Origin: Erpobdella octoculata
Taxonomy: Eukaryota; Annelida; Clitellata; Hirudinida; Erpobdellidae
NCBI GenBank assembly: GCA_963978895.1
Contig: OZ022242.1
Location: 19,175,477-19,239,476, forward strand
Length of the DNA stretch: 64,000 bases
Direction of reading: 5' to 3'
Shown here one piece after another: positions 11,219 through 23,000 of the stretch (the first letter of the stretch is position 1; each line of letters starts with the position of its first letter). Both the position numbers and the translations under genes were made by a program. The notes below the pieces were generated by a model that was not told the DNA's origin, did not search any database, and saw nothing but the letters and a program-made list of their open reading frames with translations.

Positions 11219-13969
11219 TTGTTTGGATATTATTTAACTTATGAAGGCGTCTTCCATACTGTAGCCGAAATCTTGATGGATAAACCAGTTGCATTTGCAG
11301 ACATACATGGTATGATGGGAATGTTTCACTGGGTTAAAGTACTGCTCAAGTGTACTGGACGATATTTGTTGGGGTCTGGTATTGAAAATGGTTTGATTGA
11401 GACAGAGGTGTTTGGCAAGTTGACGCTAAATTCTGTTTTAGAAGGTACTCATTATGTTAGATCTTTCCAAGGCATAACAATTGTATCAGATGTCATAAGT
11501 TCCTTGATGTGGGAGGCATTTCAGCTGTGGGTCACTGAGCACGAAGTTGAAAAAAAAAACTAATGATGTGATGTCGTGTGCAGTTGAACTTAGAACAGCT
11601 CTGTGTGTTAAAAACAAAGACAAATCAACGGCGAAATTTGTAGAATTGCTTGAGAAATCAGACCATATTCAACAAATGTTCCTGTTTTTTGTGAAAGAAT
11701 GTGAATCAAAGTCAGAAGTTTGCCAGTATTGGGGTGTCTTTCAGCCGATGGCCTTGATTGTCAAACATCTCATTTCTTCTGATCGTGAAGGAAATTTTGC
11801 ACTTCACGTTGCATCTGTAGACAAGTCACTTCCAATCTTCAGAGAAAGTGATTGTTTGAACTACCTCCGATATGGTACTTTCTACCGTGAAAGTATAAAC
11901 AAACTAGAACATACTAATCCAGATGTCTTTCGCCGATTTGTGTGTGGCCAATTTGTTGTTAAAGACCGTGTTGGTTCTTTCAACGCTGTTGCACCAGACA
12001 TGAAACTAGAGCAGTCTATACAGAAAGCATCCAAAAGCAAGGGTGGAATTGTTGGCAATACACGAAACACGGCTGTTGTTGTTGAATGGCAGCTTATTTT
12101 TCATGAAATTTTGCTGATTTCCAACAACTTGAGAGAGATGACAAAAGACAATTCAATGAACCATAGTGAATCTGTACAGGTACACCATGATTTGGTAAGT
12201 CGGAAAGCAAATTATCTTAACAAAAATGTGGCACAACTGCTTGACTTCGTATGCAGCAGCGGAAATCCGTTCATTATTCAATCGCCTGGAATCAAGTTGC
12301 ATAATTTCATCACTAAGGAGATAGCTCATGATGAAGTGTCTCTGCGTCTTTGCCAGGCACTTAGGAACGGAGAAAGCTGCTTCAAAGAGTTTTACAAAGA
12401 AGGATAAAACAAAGAAACTGTTGGCCACAATTTTCAAAAGAAACCTGCTTGTAATGGACTATAAGCCACCGACAACTACCACAGATTCTGTTACTCCTTA
12501 TTCACAGAAGGTATTAGCTGCAGCTCAGCGCAACATCGATATCTTGATACAACGTGGTATGCCAATGGCAGAAATCTACTCTTATGATGTTTTGCCAGAT
12601 TCAATCATTTTTGGCAGTAATTTTGCATCAAAACCAGAGAAGAGTAAACTCGTGACTGAAATTGAAAAACTATTAGTGCCTGAAGAAATGGTTTTTCAAC
12701 ATTGGGATGCAGTTGTTATAGTTGATTTCATGTCGAAAATTAGCTTGTTTCCAAATTTGTGGTCGTTTGGCACATTTGGAAATGCTATTATATGGGTGCT
12801 GTCTGCAGGCCAGTCTATGTGTTGCAGAACAAGTTTCCATTTTATCTTCGACAGCTATATCGAATCGTCAATTGAAAAGCGGTGAAAGAAGTTGGCGTTC
12901 AGCTGGCACATCAGCAGTTTATATGACCGTCATAGGTCCTGATGCACCAATACTAAAACAGATGGACAAGTTTTGGACATCTCCAAGCAATAAGACTAAT
13001 TTACAGCTTTTAACTTGCCTGCTTGCTAGAGAACAGCAATCAATTCATCCCACCATACTCAGTGGGTGCTTTATTGATAATGACATTGTGCCAGCTGAGT
13101 TCATAAAATCACAGAGACAGTCGGATGACTCGTTTCAGCCAGTGCCTATTAAATCCCTTACAAGCCGTGTAGAAAAAGCGGATGATAGAATATTGCTTCA
13201 TTGTGCCTGGGAGGTGACTCGAGGCAGCAAGAGGCTTATGATTATATCATATGACACAGGTACACTAGTACGGCTATTGCGATTTGTCAACGACTGGAGA
13301 CACCTTGGACTGCTTGAATTGTGGATAGAATTTGGATCTGGGGAACATAAGCGACATCTCCCTGTCCATATTCTTGCTGATAGACTTGGCATAGATTTGC
13401 GTAGGGTTCTTGTAAAAGTGCATGTGCTGACTGGAGATGATGCTCTCAGCAAAATTGGAACTAAACATGCTGCATTTACGTGTGAGCCTCAAAGATACCT
13501 GAACAATTTTGCTGAGTCTACTGGATTGAGTGATGAATCATTTAAGTCAGCTGAAAAATACCTCGTTCGTGTGTGGATTGGAGCAGGGTGCAAGACTTCT
13601 TGTCAAACATATGACCAGGCACGATTTGAAAGTCATATTAATAGTGGTATGCCAAAGACACTGGCACAGTTGCCACCAATCTCAAGTGTCATTATGAATC
13701 ATATACAGCGAGCTTTTTACATCATACTGAATGTCCTCACTATCTTGATTGATGATGCTCCAATTCTCAGTGCAATAGATTATGGCTGGTTTTTAGATGG
13801 TACCATATTTCCTGTTGAAGGTCTTAAACCAATTCCAGAAAATATGCTGATTTTGTGCAGATGTGGTGGTAAATGTGACACCAACCGGTGTTTGTATGCA
13901 AAAGGAGAACTTCTATGTGTTATATATTGTCACATATTACATTCAGTCTCAGATTGTCACAACAAATAA
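11219..13969 (+). pseudogene. PIN/XPG-like nuclease-type protein with Cys-rich C-terminus, frameshifted
   Basis: Four overlapping open pieces join into one long protein: 11219-11563, 11547-12407, about 12395-12885 and about 12885-13969. The breaks fall at an A-run near 11550, near 12395, and near 12880, so three single frameshifts separate it from a continuous frame. It resembles a large, poorly characterised invertebrate family seen in many copies. Recognisable blocks are VIVDFMS (12716-12735), EKADDRILLH (13170-13200), ISYDTGTLVRLL (13240-13275) and LTGDDALSKIGTK (13428-13466); the spaced acidic residues resemble PIN/XPG-type nuclease cores. The end has a Cys-rich CXC/tesmin-like segment, RCGGKCDTNRCLYAKGELLC (about 13857-13920). 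Its place inside inverted repeats suggests a transposon protein. The function is inferred. Confidence 0.55.
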
Positions 13970-14098
13970 TTTATAGGCATTATATCTGCAAATGAAGTGC
14001 TTTTGGCGAAGTCATACCAGTTTATTATTAATATTATTAATGTCATAACATTATTAAATATGTTTTATTATTACCTTCACTGGTGACTTATAACAAAC

Positions 14099-15544
14099 GG
14101 TATGCGGACTTTTCATCAAGGGACTGTTCATCAAGGACTTTTCATCAAGGGACTATTCATCAAGAGACTATTCGTCAAAGGACTATTCATCAAGAGGACG
14201 GTTCATCAAGAGGACGGTTCATCAAGAGGACGGTTCATCATAAGGACTGTTCATCTAAGACTATTCATCAAGAGGACTATTCATCAAATTTGGAAGCCAC
14301 TCCTCCCAAGATATTTTCAGCGTAAAGTAATTTGATGTATTTTTAAAAGACAGTTCTTCATTTTTGATAATATAAATTTTAAACATATCAAATAATTTTT
14401 AAAAAATAGTGATGGTAACCAGGGTTGTTAAGAGCGGTACAATTGGTTGACAAAATCGTTGATGACAGCACCGCTACATTTTTTTAGCTGTTCTCAGCGC
14501 TATTCGCTACCGCAACTTTTATTAAAAAACAAAAGAGGTTTTTTATATCAATTAAATGAGTTCCAATGTATTTAGTTTTTATTTGAAGTATGCATGAAAT
14601 CTGAATCTGGTTGATTGATCGACAAGCGTAGGTGTCTCTTTGAAATGTGGAACCTTTCATGACCTTGCTAAAGCGAGTGTGTGCGTCTCGTTGAAGTGTG
14701 GCAGAAGTGGTATACCGGATGTTAGTGATGTTTTGAGATGTATAGTATCCGGCTGTTTGAGTGTGTATATACTTACAGTTTGTACGAACAGTTGAAGGCA
14801 GTTTTTTTAAACTTGTTATTCAATTGTTTTTTGCTCGTTTGATCTTAAGATCTTGACGTTATTTCATGTCCAGTTGTTTTATTTACTGTATGTGACGAAT
14901 AAAATTGTTGTATATTACAACCATGTCTTCTACAAACTTGTTGATTGCTCGAGGCATAAGTGTCTTTGAAGCGTGGTCCCTTGGTGTTAAACGACCGATG
15001 CCAGATTTGACATAGCGGGCATGTGTGATGCTTTGACGTGTTTGTGGCCTTTGGTAAATGTGTACATATATGGTTTACGAAAACAGTCGAATTTAGTTTT
15101 TCTGGTGCTGTGACCGGGAGCGAAAGCGGGAGACAAGCGGAAGAGAGAGCGACCGGGAGCGTGAGAGCAAGCGGGGAAGGAAACGGGAGCGAGAGAAAAA
15201 CGACCGAAAAACCTCTAAAAACCCCGGGCAACACAAGGTACCTCACTAGTTCTATTATAAAGAATAAAGTATTTGGATGCAAGCAGAGTAGCACTGTAAA
15301 CTTGATATAGATTGCCCTACATTTTGGTAACATATTTTGGGTTGAAAATAACATCTTAAACAATTTTATTAAAATTTTTTGATAAATAGTCCGCTCGATG
15401 AATAGATGAACAGTCCTTATGATGAACCGTCTTTTTGATGAATAGTCCTCTGATGATTATTCTTTTGATGAATAGTCCCTTGATGAATAGTCCTTGATGA
15501 ACAGTCCTTTGATGAATCATCCTTTGATGAACAGTCCTAGAATC
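14099..15544. mobile_element. Foldback-type element with inverted minisatellite ends, MULE-like
   Basis: The left end is an array of about 14-16 bp units (TTCATCAAGGGACTG-like, 14109-14290). The right end is the same array in reverse complement (15390-15535). The outer 19 bases match as inverted ends (GGTATGCGGACTTTTCATC against GATTCTAGGACTGTTCATC). Both flanks carry a perfect 9-bp direct repeat, ATAACAAAC (14090-14098 and 15545-15553), as MULEs make. No transposase is inside; the interior holds a degenerate internal duplication (14600-14800 with 14930-15060) and an H2 Helitron fragment. It must rely on transposase from elsewhere. Confidence 0.75.
15105..15249 (+). mobile_element. Helitron H2 3' fragment
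   Basis: Contains GACCGGGAGCGAAAGCGGGA-type units and a mutated copy of the H2 tail (ACCCCGGGCAACACAAGGTA, then CTCACTAG followed by T). The hairpin before CTAG is broken by substitutions, so it is an old copy inside the foldback element. Confidence 0.7.
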
Positions 15545-15575
15545 ATAACAAACAATTTATCTTGTCATTGTTGGT

Positions 15576-15835
15576 GCGCTGGTGGCAGAGCGGTTGAGCA
15601 GAGGCGCTGGTGGCAGAGCGGTTGAGCGCTCGCCTGTCGATTGTTAGGTCGGCAGTTCAAGCCTCACCGGCGTCACCAGCGTAACTCCCTTAAGCAAGGA
15701 GTTCACTCGCATTGCTAAAGGGGTAGGCGCCTATAAATGGCTGCCTCTGCAAAGAACCCTTCAGTGGCCTTGAAGTCCTTTAGGATTTACGCCACTCTAA
15801 ATATTGTCAAACATTATTATTATTATTATTATTCT
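15576..15835 (+). mobile_element. tRNA-derived SINE with duplicated head
   Basis: The head contains an A-box-like TGGCAGAGCGGTTGAGCG and a B-box-like GGCAGTTCAAGCC. It is followed by a core with CTTAAGCAAGGAGTTCACTC and an (ATT)n tail. The first 28 bases of the head are repeated (15576 and 15604). Related copies are at 21259-21488 (+), 22435-22550 (-) and 42022-42068 (-). It is not a tRNA gene because it is multicopy, carries an extra core and does not fold into a full cloverleaf. Confidence 0.85.
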
Positions 15836-15866
15836 CATTGTTAAAAAATAAATCATACTTTATTAA

Positions 15867-16060
15867 CAACATTTTCTCTGTTTTCGGCAGCCATTTTTGA
15901 TTTTGTCGGCCATATTAAATTTTATTTGTCTCGTAATTATCATAAACGAAATGATATCTCTAAAAAAATAAAGTTTTGTACACCAATTAAGTATATTAAT
16001 GTTGCCTGATTTAAAAATTTTCTTTATAATTATTGGTTGCCATTTTGAAAATTCAAGATG
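15867..16060 (-). repeat. Right terminal inverted repeat (partner 11000-11190)
   Basis: The reverse complement matches 11000-11190, with diagnostic blocks TTAATTGGTGTACAAAACTT and GAGACAAATAAAATTTAAT. Confidence 0.7.
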
Positions 16061-17072
16061 GCCGACTTATGCCACATTTTTGGTAATTCCACATAGTGCC
16101 GTTTTACAACTATATGAGTCTGCTACTCGAAAAAACATTCAAACTCCGTCCTTTTGAAAGTGTATGCGGGTCTGTATGGCAGGGCCAGGACTATAATAAA
16201 TAAAATAAGGTAACCATTGACATCATAAAATTGTCAGCAGCAAATAAATAATGAGAACGACAAGCCCTAAAAAGCAGTCAAGGGGCAAAAACAAACCATA
16301 ATAGCAAAGCAAAGGCAATCGCCAAAAAATAAAGTTAACCAAGAATACCGAATAGTAGTGAAAGAACAAAAACGCACATCAATGTACTGACGAAGTCAAC
16401 TCCCCAACAATTTTTGTAAAACATTTTTTGCACAAAAGGAATTAATTTTTTTGGAAAAATTTCCTATGACTACCAACCCCCATGGTCATTAACTATTCCT
16501 GGTATTTTTAGAAGCAAAAGTTAAGCATTTTATAAAAAAAATGTTTAGCTATTTACTTCTTTTGTGGTTTTGTAAACGTTTTATGACTCCATGGTTTTGC
16601 TGAAATGACCCTCCTGAATGTACTGACTATTTTTTCCTAAATCACATATACTTTGTTTTTAAAATTTTTAAAGTAGCTAGTTTTGAAAATAAGAATAAGC
16701 ATGCTGGATCCCACAACCAGTGTACAAAAAAAACTTTGTGCATTGGGGTTGATCGTTAGAAAGAATTTAAAAAATGAAATATAATGGTGTAAAAATAAAT
16801 TTAATATTGTAAAAAATAAAAAAAAATATAGGTAAAAAATTAGCTCTTTCGTTAAGTCACAGTTCAGTGTCATGGAAAGTACATCCATGTTTATTTTCAC
16901 ACATATAAACTACTTTAATCCCAACCTCTAACCCCTCCCTTGACATCTACTACTTTCACTGTGCAACATGTTATCTCAATTTGTTATACCTCACCAAATC
17001 ATCCACACAATTAATTTAATCATCTAAATTATTTTATACTTATTTGTTTAAAAGGAAAATTTGGCTTCACAG
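16061..17072. other. AT-rich DNA upstream of the first certain TMC exon
   Basis: No gene or element boundary is recognised. The block CCATGGTTTTGCTGAAATGA near 16589 recurs near 28376 in a TMC intron, so part of this stretch is an old dispersed repeat. Confidence 0.4.
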
Positions 17073-20000
17073 TTCTCTCATATTTTCACTTCATTTTGTG
17101 GCTTTTTTTGTCAAATGTTTTCCTCTCGTTGTTCATTTTACTTTTCCTTGTTCTCCCACAAATTGCACTTTCTCCAACGGATTTTCTGGATTTCTGCCCC
17201 GATGGATCTTTGGCTGAAAATTGTAAATTTGTGTTTTTTATATTGTTTTTATTATATTACTTTTTAAATTATTTATTCTAAATTTTCTTTTATAAATTTA
17301 GCAATTCAACTCAGGTGAAATGGTAGCTTATTATTTTATACAATTTCAGCTTATTCAGAGATAAATAACTTTACAGAAGAAGCTTGCAATTTAACTCGTG
17401 ACTACTATAGAGATGTTATTCGAAGCATTAACAATGAAAATCTGTTAATCTCTAGTAAACAAGGCTTTCTGGATTTTCTGCAGGGAACGGTTTGTGTTGA
17501 TGATGATACTTTTGGTTATGGTGTAACTAAGTAACTACATTTAAGATACATGTTAACATGAATCATTTAAACAGTTAAATACACAAGATTTAATCTAGGA
17601 TTATAACTTTGTAGTTTATTAATAAAAATTAATATTGAACATAATGATAATAATAATAACAATGTATGAAAAAATGTTCATAATTTAAATAAAGATAAAT
17701 AGTGTTTATTTATATAATTCAACTAATCAACTCTTATCATAAAATTGACTGTAAAATGAGTTTATTAAAAACAAGAGTTATTAATAAAATGCTAATTTCT
17801 TTTACATAAGATGTGTTCATTTAAATTCTTAAAAAAATGTCTATGTTTATTTGTCCCAGCTTTTGAATATCATGTAGGTTATGTATGCATAGCCACTGCA
17901 TTATTTGAAGTCATTTAAAGAGTAAAATAAATGAATTTATGTAAGTTTTGAACTTTTTATTTTCTTTAATTATTTTTAAATTTATTTTTTCCAACCAGGG
18001 TTGGATGGAAGGAACAATCATGTTTTATGGAAGTTATTTCACCAAAACCATCCCTTCTTACTACAACATGGCTCTTGCATTCATTCTCACTACAGGCTTC
18101 TACTTTCTCACTTTTCTTGTCATTATTGTAGCTTAGTGAGTATGTTAATTAAATTTATTATTATTCATCTTGTGTTTATTATTATTTTTTTTATTTTTGT
18201 TTAAATAACTAGCAGCACCTGTGCAGAGCGTCTCTGCATCTAGAACGTACGAAGTACTTTAGTTTTAGTGAAATGTACGATGTAGCTTAGTGAAATATAT
18301 GTGACAATTAGTTTGACAATAGAATCTTATTTGAAATTAATATCAATATTAATAATTTACTTCTTTTTGCTCATCGCAAAGTGGAATTTGTAATAATTTG
18401 TAATAGAAAAAAAAAGCTAAAGATTTTGGTAAAAAAATATAGGTACTGTAAAAGTCCTCTAGAGCAGCACCCTCAGGAGCAGCTGTTAAGAGCAACGAAC
18501 ACTTTTGCTTGGAAAGGAATTTTTTAATTTCTATCTGGCATATAGTAGCTTACCCCTGAAGAACAGACAGATACGAGAAGCAAACAGTTTTGCTCTTCCC
18601 CGGGGTGTCTGTTTTTCAGGACTTTTACTGTATTATTGTACCTGTTCTGATGTGGGATGCAGTACTTATTAAATTTTTTAATTTTCTTCAACATGGGTGT
18701 TTCTTTTGTCTCAAATTGCATTTGATTGACAATTGTAGCTCAGCGAGCAGCATCAAACAGAGGATGCTCACCTATAAGAAGCTTTCTAATCTTTCTCCAA
18801 GCCATATTCCCACTCTCCCATTGGCTGAGAAATTGTTCTGTGGGTGGGACTTTGCCATAACAGATGGAAATCAAGCAGCTTATCGGCACACAAACATTTT
18901 TAAAACTATTCAAGTAAGCATAACGGCCATTGCTTCTTATCTTTTTATTTTATTCAAGTCATTTTCATATTAAATTTTTTATGATGTCGTTTTTATTTTC
19001 TACTCTTTTTATTCATACTAGATTGGTTTTATGTATTTTCATTCTTCAGTGGGCACATGTAAGGCCGCCATGCTTATGCATGCATAAGAGGAATGAGAGT
19101 CTAAAAATGTACTAGGTGCAACAGGGCAGTTCCAAAATTTAGAGTTTGTTGCATACATGATATATATATGGATGGCCCTTAATCTAGAGTTGATCGTTTT
19201 CTTCATATTAAGCTCCTGTACAAGTCATTGTTTCGAGCAGACTTCCGCTTCAGTCCAATCACATTGATATGCTGTTTAACACATTCCCACCAAGTTTTAT
19301 TGACCCTGTTCGTACTGAATTGGGTCCTGCCCAGCCCATTTTCACAGGTCTAAAATCCCTATACTTGTCACAAAAACCTTGACCCAGTCTGTGCAATATT
19401 CTTATACCCTTATATTAAAACTGGAGTCAAGCTAGCAGGCGCTCGTAACATAGGAAATGTGCAGTAAAATGCATGTGTCAAGCTAACAAGCGCTCAAAAA
19501 AATTAAAAAAAAAAATATAAAAAAGTATCGGTATTTATTAAGCAACTCAAAATAACTACGTTTCATTAATTTTTATTATGAAAACCCCGAAATTTTCCTC
19601 AGAAAACCTATTTTAAATTTCTCCAAATGTAAACAAAATGACTGGTAATGTAGCGTTTGGCTTAGGCTTAATATCTCTGGTAGAAACTAATTTTTAAATA
19701 AAATCAAAATGCCATTAAATAGTAAATATGGGCTACTAAAACATATTACAAATTCAAAACTGAAAACTCCACCAAAATGTGTTACGGAACTATAAAAACT
19801 CAACAAATATTTCTCGATGTCCCAAAAATGTAATTCGCCTAAAGCAGATATCTCAAAAACTAGCCAAATGTTGATAACAAGCAAGGTGTCATTTTAAAGT
19901 TATTATGTGTTTCTATAACATATCAAACTTTCAAAATGAAAACCTAAACCAAAATATATAGCAGGCGCTCACAAACATGGTGTTTTTTCACACGAATGCT

Positions 20001-23000
20001 CTCATCCCATCAGTGAGTGAATAAAGCGTCTCTAAGCATAAAGCGTATATCTCAAAAACTAGCCTAATGCTGATAACAAGCAAGGTGTCATTTTAAAGCT
20101 ATTATGTGTTTCTATAACATATCAAAATTTCAAAATGAAAACCTAAACCAAAATATAGTTTTTGAGATATACGCTTTATGCTTAGAAGCGCTTTATTCAA
20201 TATTGTGAACTTGAGACCTGAGGCTCAAAACTCAATTTCACTCGAGACTTTGAAGCTAGTGTCGTAGTCTCGAATTAAAACCTAAGAGTTTTAGTTCTTT
20301 TGGAATAAAACTGTGAAATAGATTATCCATGATTTTTTTCTCCACCCATTCATTGTAAGTAGAATTCTGTTGTATCATCTTCTATGATTTCTTTCAGTGG
20401 AATGAATATTCATTTTTCTAACAAAACTTATTTTATGTTTGTTTTACTTTATTATTTTTAAGAAAGAAAATGATTTTTAACTTTTTTATGACTTGCCTAA
20501 TTTTCTGTTCTGTTTAGCAAAATATAAAATAGCAAGATTGAAATATTGCAGAAAGTAAATTTATATTGCCAAATGTTATCATAATAAATTAAATTATAAC
20601 TTTTAAAATCAAAATATTCCAGGAAGCCTGTCGTGAGATACAGCATCGCAGAAACAAAAAACCTCCAACAATCAAAGAGATTGTCCAATTATGGCTAATT
20701 CGCATCTTCATTAATATCCTTGTACTTTTTTTAATTGTACTTTCAATGGCTGGGATTGTTGCCTCTATTGTCACACAACCTAAGGTGAGTTATCCAAGAT
20801 CTTGAAAACATGACAGTTCTGTATGTCCATACAGATGTGTGTGACCATGCACCTACCTATGTTACATGCATGATTAGGGGTGTGCCATAGTTTCATAATC
20901 TGCTTCCAATTTTAATCTGTTATGGGTTTTTTTTTTCAAATTTGAGATTTAGGTCCCTAAATTAAAATTGTGGGCAATAAAATATTTGAAGGTAATTAAG
21001 CAGATTTATATAGGAAAATAAAATTTTTATGTATGGAAATGACTGTCTGTTTGTCCTTTATGTAAATTTGAACTGCTGGAGCAATCTGAATAAAATTTGG
21101 CATGGAGATAGTCCTTAAGAGGAAATGATTTTTATTGTTGATTTTAATGCACTGTAAGAATTGGAATAAATAATAATACTGATAATAATACAATCTATAG
21201 GGAAGGTTAAAAAATGATGATTTTATAAACTTTTTGGGCCTTATTGTATACTTTAGAGGCGCTGGTGGCAGAGCGGTAGAGCGTTCGCCTGTCGATCGTT
21301 AGGTCGGCAGTTCAAACCTCGCCGGCGTCACCAGCGTAACTCCCTTAAGCAAGGAGTTCACTCACATTGCTTAAGGGGTAGGTGCCTATAAATGGCTGCC
21401 TTTGCAAAGAACCCTTTCTCGCCTTTGTGCAAGACTTTGTCTTGCACAAAGGCGTGTGCTAAATCATAATAAAAAAATAAAAAAAAACTTCTTGGATTAT
21501 ATATCTCTATGAATGTTTATATAAATTGAATGCTAACCTGGGGACAGTATCGCTGGAATGCAGCTCACATGTGTTGTTAAATTTTAGGTTTTTCTTTGCC
21601 TTGCCTGATTTTATTCGAATTTTGTGATTTATTGTAGATAAGTGTGATTATTCATGTTAGAAATTCGGTATAATTCTGTTAAGGATTTAATTTTATATTT
21701 AATAAAAATGCAAATTATATTAAGCACAACCGTTGTGGGAACCAGTTTAAATAGTTTTATACAATCAGCATTATTACCAATGTCAACATTATTTTTGACT
21801 ACGTTTTGTTCAAAATAAACGTGCACGATATTTATTGGATTGTCACTTGGTCACATGGCCCTTCTCTCTTCTCAGAACTTTCTAGAGGCTGAACTCTGCT
21901 TGATAATATTTTAATAAAAGTTGTAATTGTATTCTCTCGACCAATGATTCTCAATTTTTTATAGCTGAAAATTCGTTATTTTGATGTGTTTTTTCAATGT
22001 GATAGTTTAGCTTGTTTGAGAGTACCTTTATACTGTACTGATCGTGTTGAATCGGGCTCTAAAGTTGTGATATGTTTGACAACTTTGAGATAAGAAGCAA
22101 ACAAAAATGTTATGCCGTATGTCTTTGGAGTCCTAATCATGTATGAAAAGTACTCACCAGAGACACAGCTCAATCTTACGTTGCTTAGGTTTGTTGATTG
22201 GTATTACAGGTCAAAATTGATGATTTGTTGATATTGGTCACAGTGTTTATTCAATGAAACACTGTTTAACAAAATGTCAACTTATTTATGAGGCTATAAA
22301 ATTTATTTAAGGAATGATAAATAAAAGATAATGCTTTGTAATTAAAACAAAAAAATAACATGAGCATTTTCAGAGGCAAATGGTAGATACCCAAACTCGA
22401 TGTACTCTTCTTTAAATTTTTGCTTGATTCATTTAGCAATGCGAGTGAACTCCTTGCTTAAGGGAGTTACGCTGGTAACGCCGGTGAGGCTCGAACTGCC
22501 GACCTGACAATCGACAGGCGAACGCTCTACCGCTCTGCCACCAGCGCCTCTATTGCAGACTTTACATTCTTTTAAACTTTCAGAACGATTGGACAAAAGT
22601 TCAGTGAATTATAGCATAAAATCGATTAAAACTTTTAAAATTTTAAAAAAGTTACAAATTTTCTGTAGAGAAATGAAGCATCAATTTTTAGTTTATTGAA
22701 AGAAAGCGATATTTAATTTTTTAATTTAAAAATTCATAATAACAAATTGTTTTTTTCCATATTGAATGAAAAGTGTCTTATATTTTAAATCCTCATATAC
22801 TTCCCATATCAAGTATTTAGAAGACTGTGGTCAATGATTTTTTATTTTATAGGCTTATTATCATTAAAAAATAATTTGTAAACAATTAGTAGCCACCGAA
22901 TTACAAAATTATAAATGAATTTTTCAAAACAAAGTTCTACGGTTCACTTGTTTGTCAACTTATTGCAGCTAAAAACACACAAAATTACAAAACTCTAACA

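Larger units (their letters stand above)
11000..16060 (+). mobile_element. TIR-flanked DNA transposon carrying a PIN/XPG-like, Cys-rich protein
   Basis: The segment 11000-11190 is matched in inverted orientation by 15867-16060 over about 170 bp, including TTAATTGGTGTACAAAACTT and TATCATTTCGTTTATGATAA. The only long coding remnant between them is the frameshifted gene at 11219-13969, which starts immediately inside the left arm. The exact outer ends and target duplication could not be fixed. A foldback element (14099-15544) and a SINE are inserted between the gene and the right arm. The combination of an XPG-like nuclease and a Cys-rich C-terminus recalls the Academ superfamily; that assignment is a hypothesis. 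Confidence 0.55.

Noticed and set aside
14083..14335. Two overlapping ORFs of repeated Phe-Ile-Lys or His-Gln residues
   Set aside because: They are translations of the minisatellite end of the foldback element.
15576..22550. tRNA genes suggested by A- and B-box motifs
   Set aside because: Multicopy, with a shared non-tRNA core and A- or ATT-rich tails; these are SINEs.
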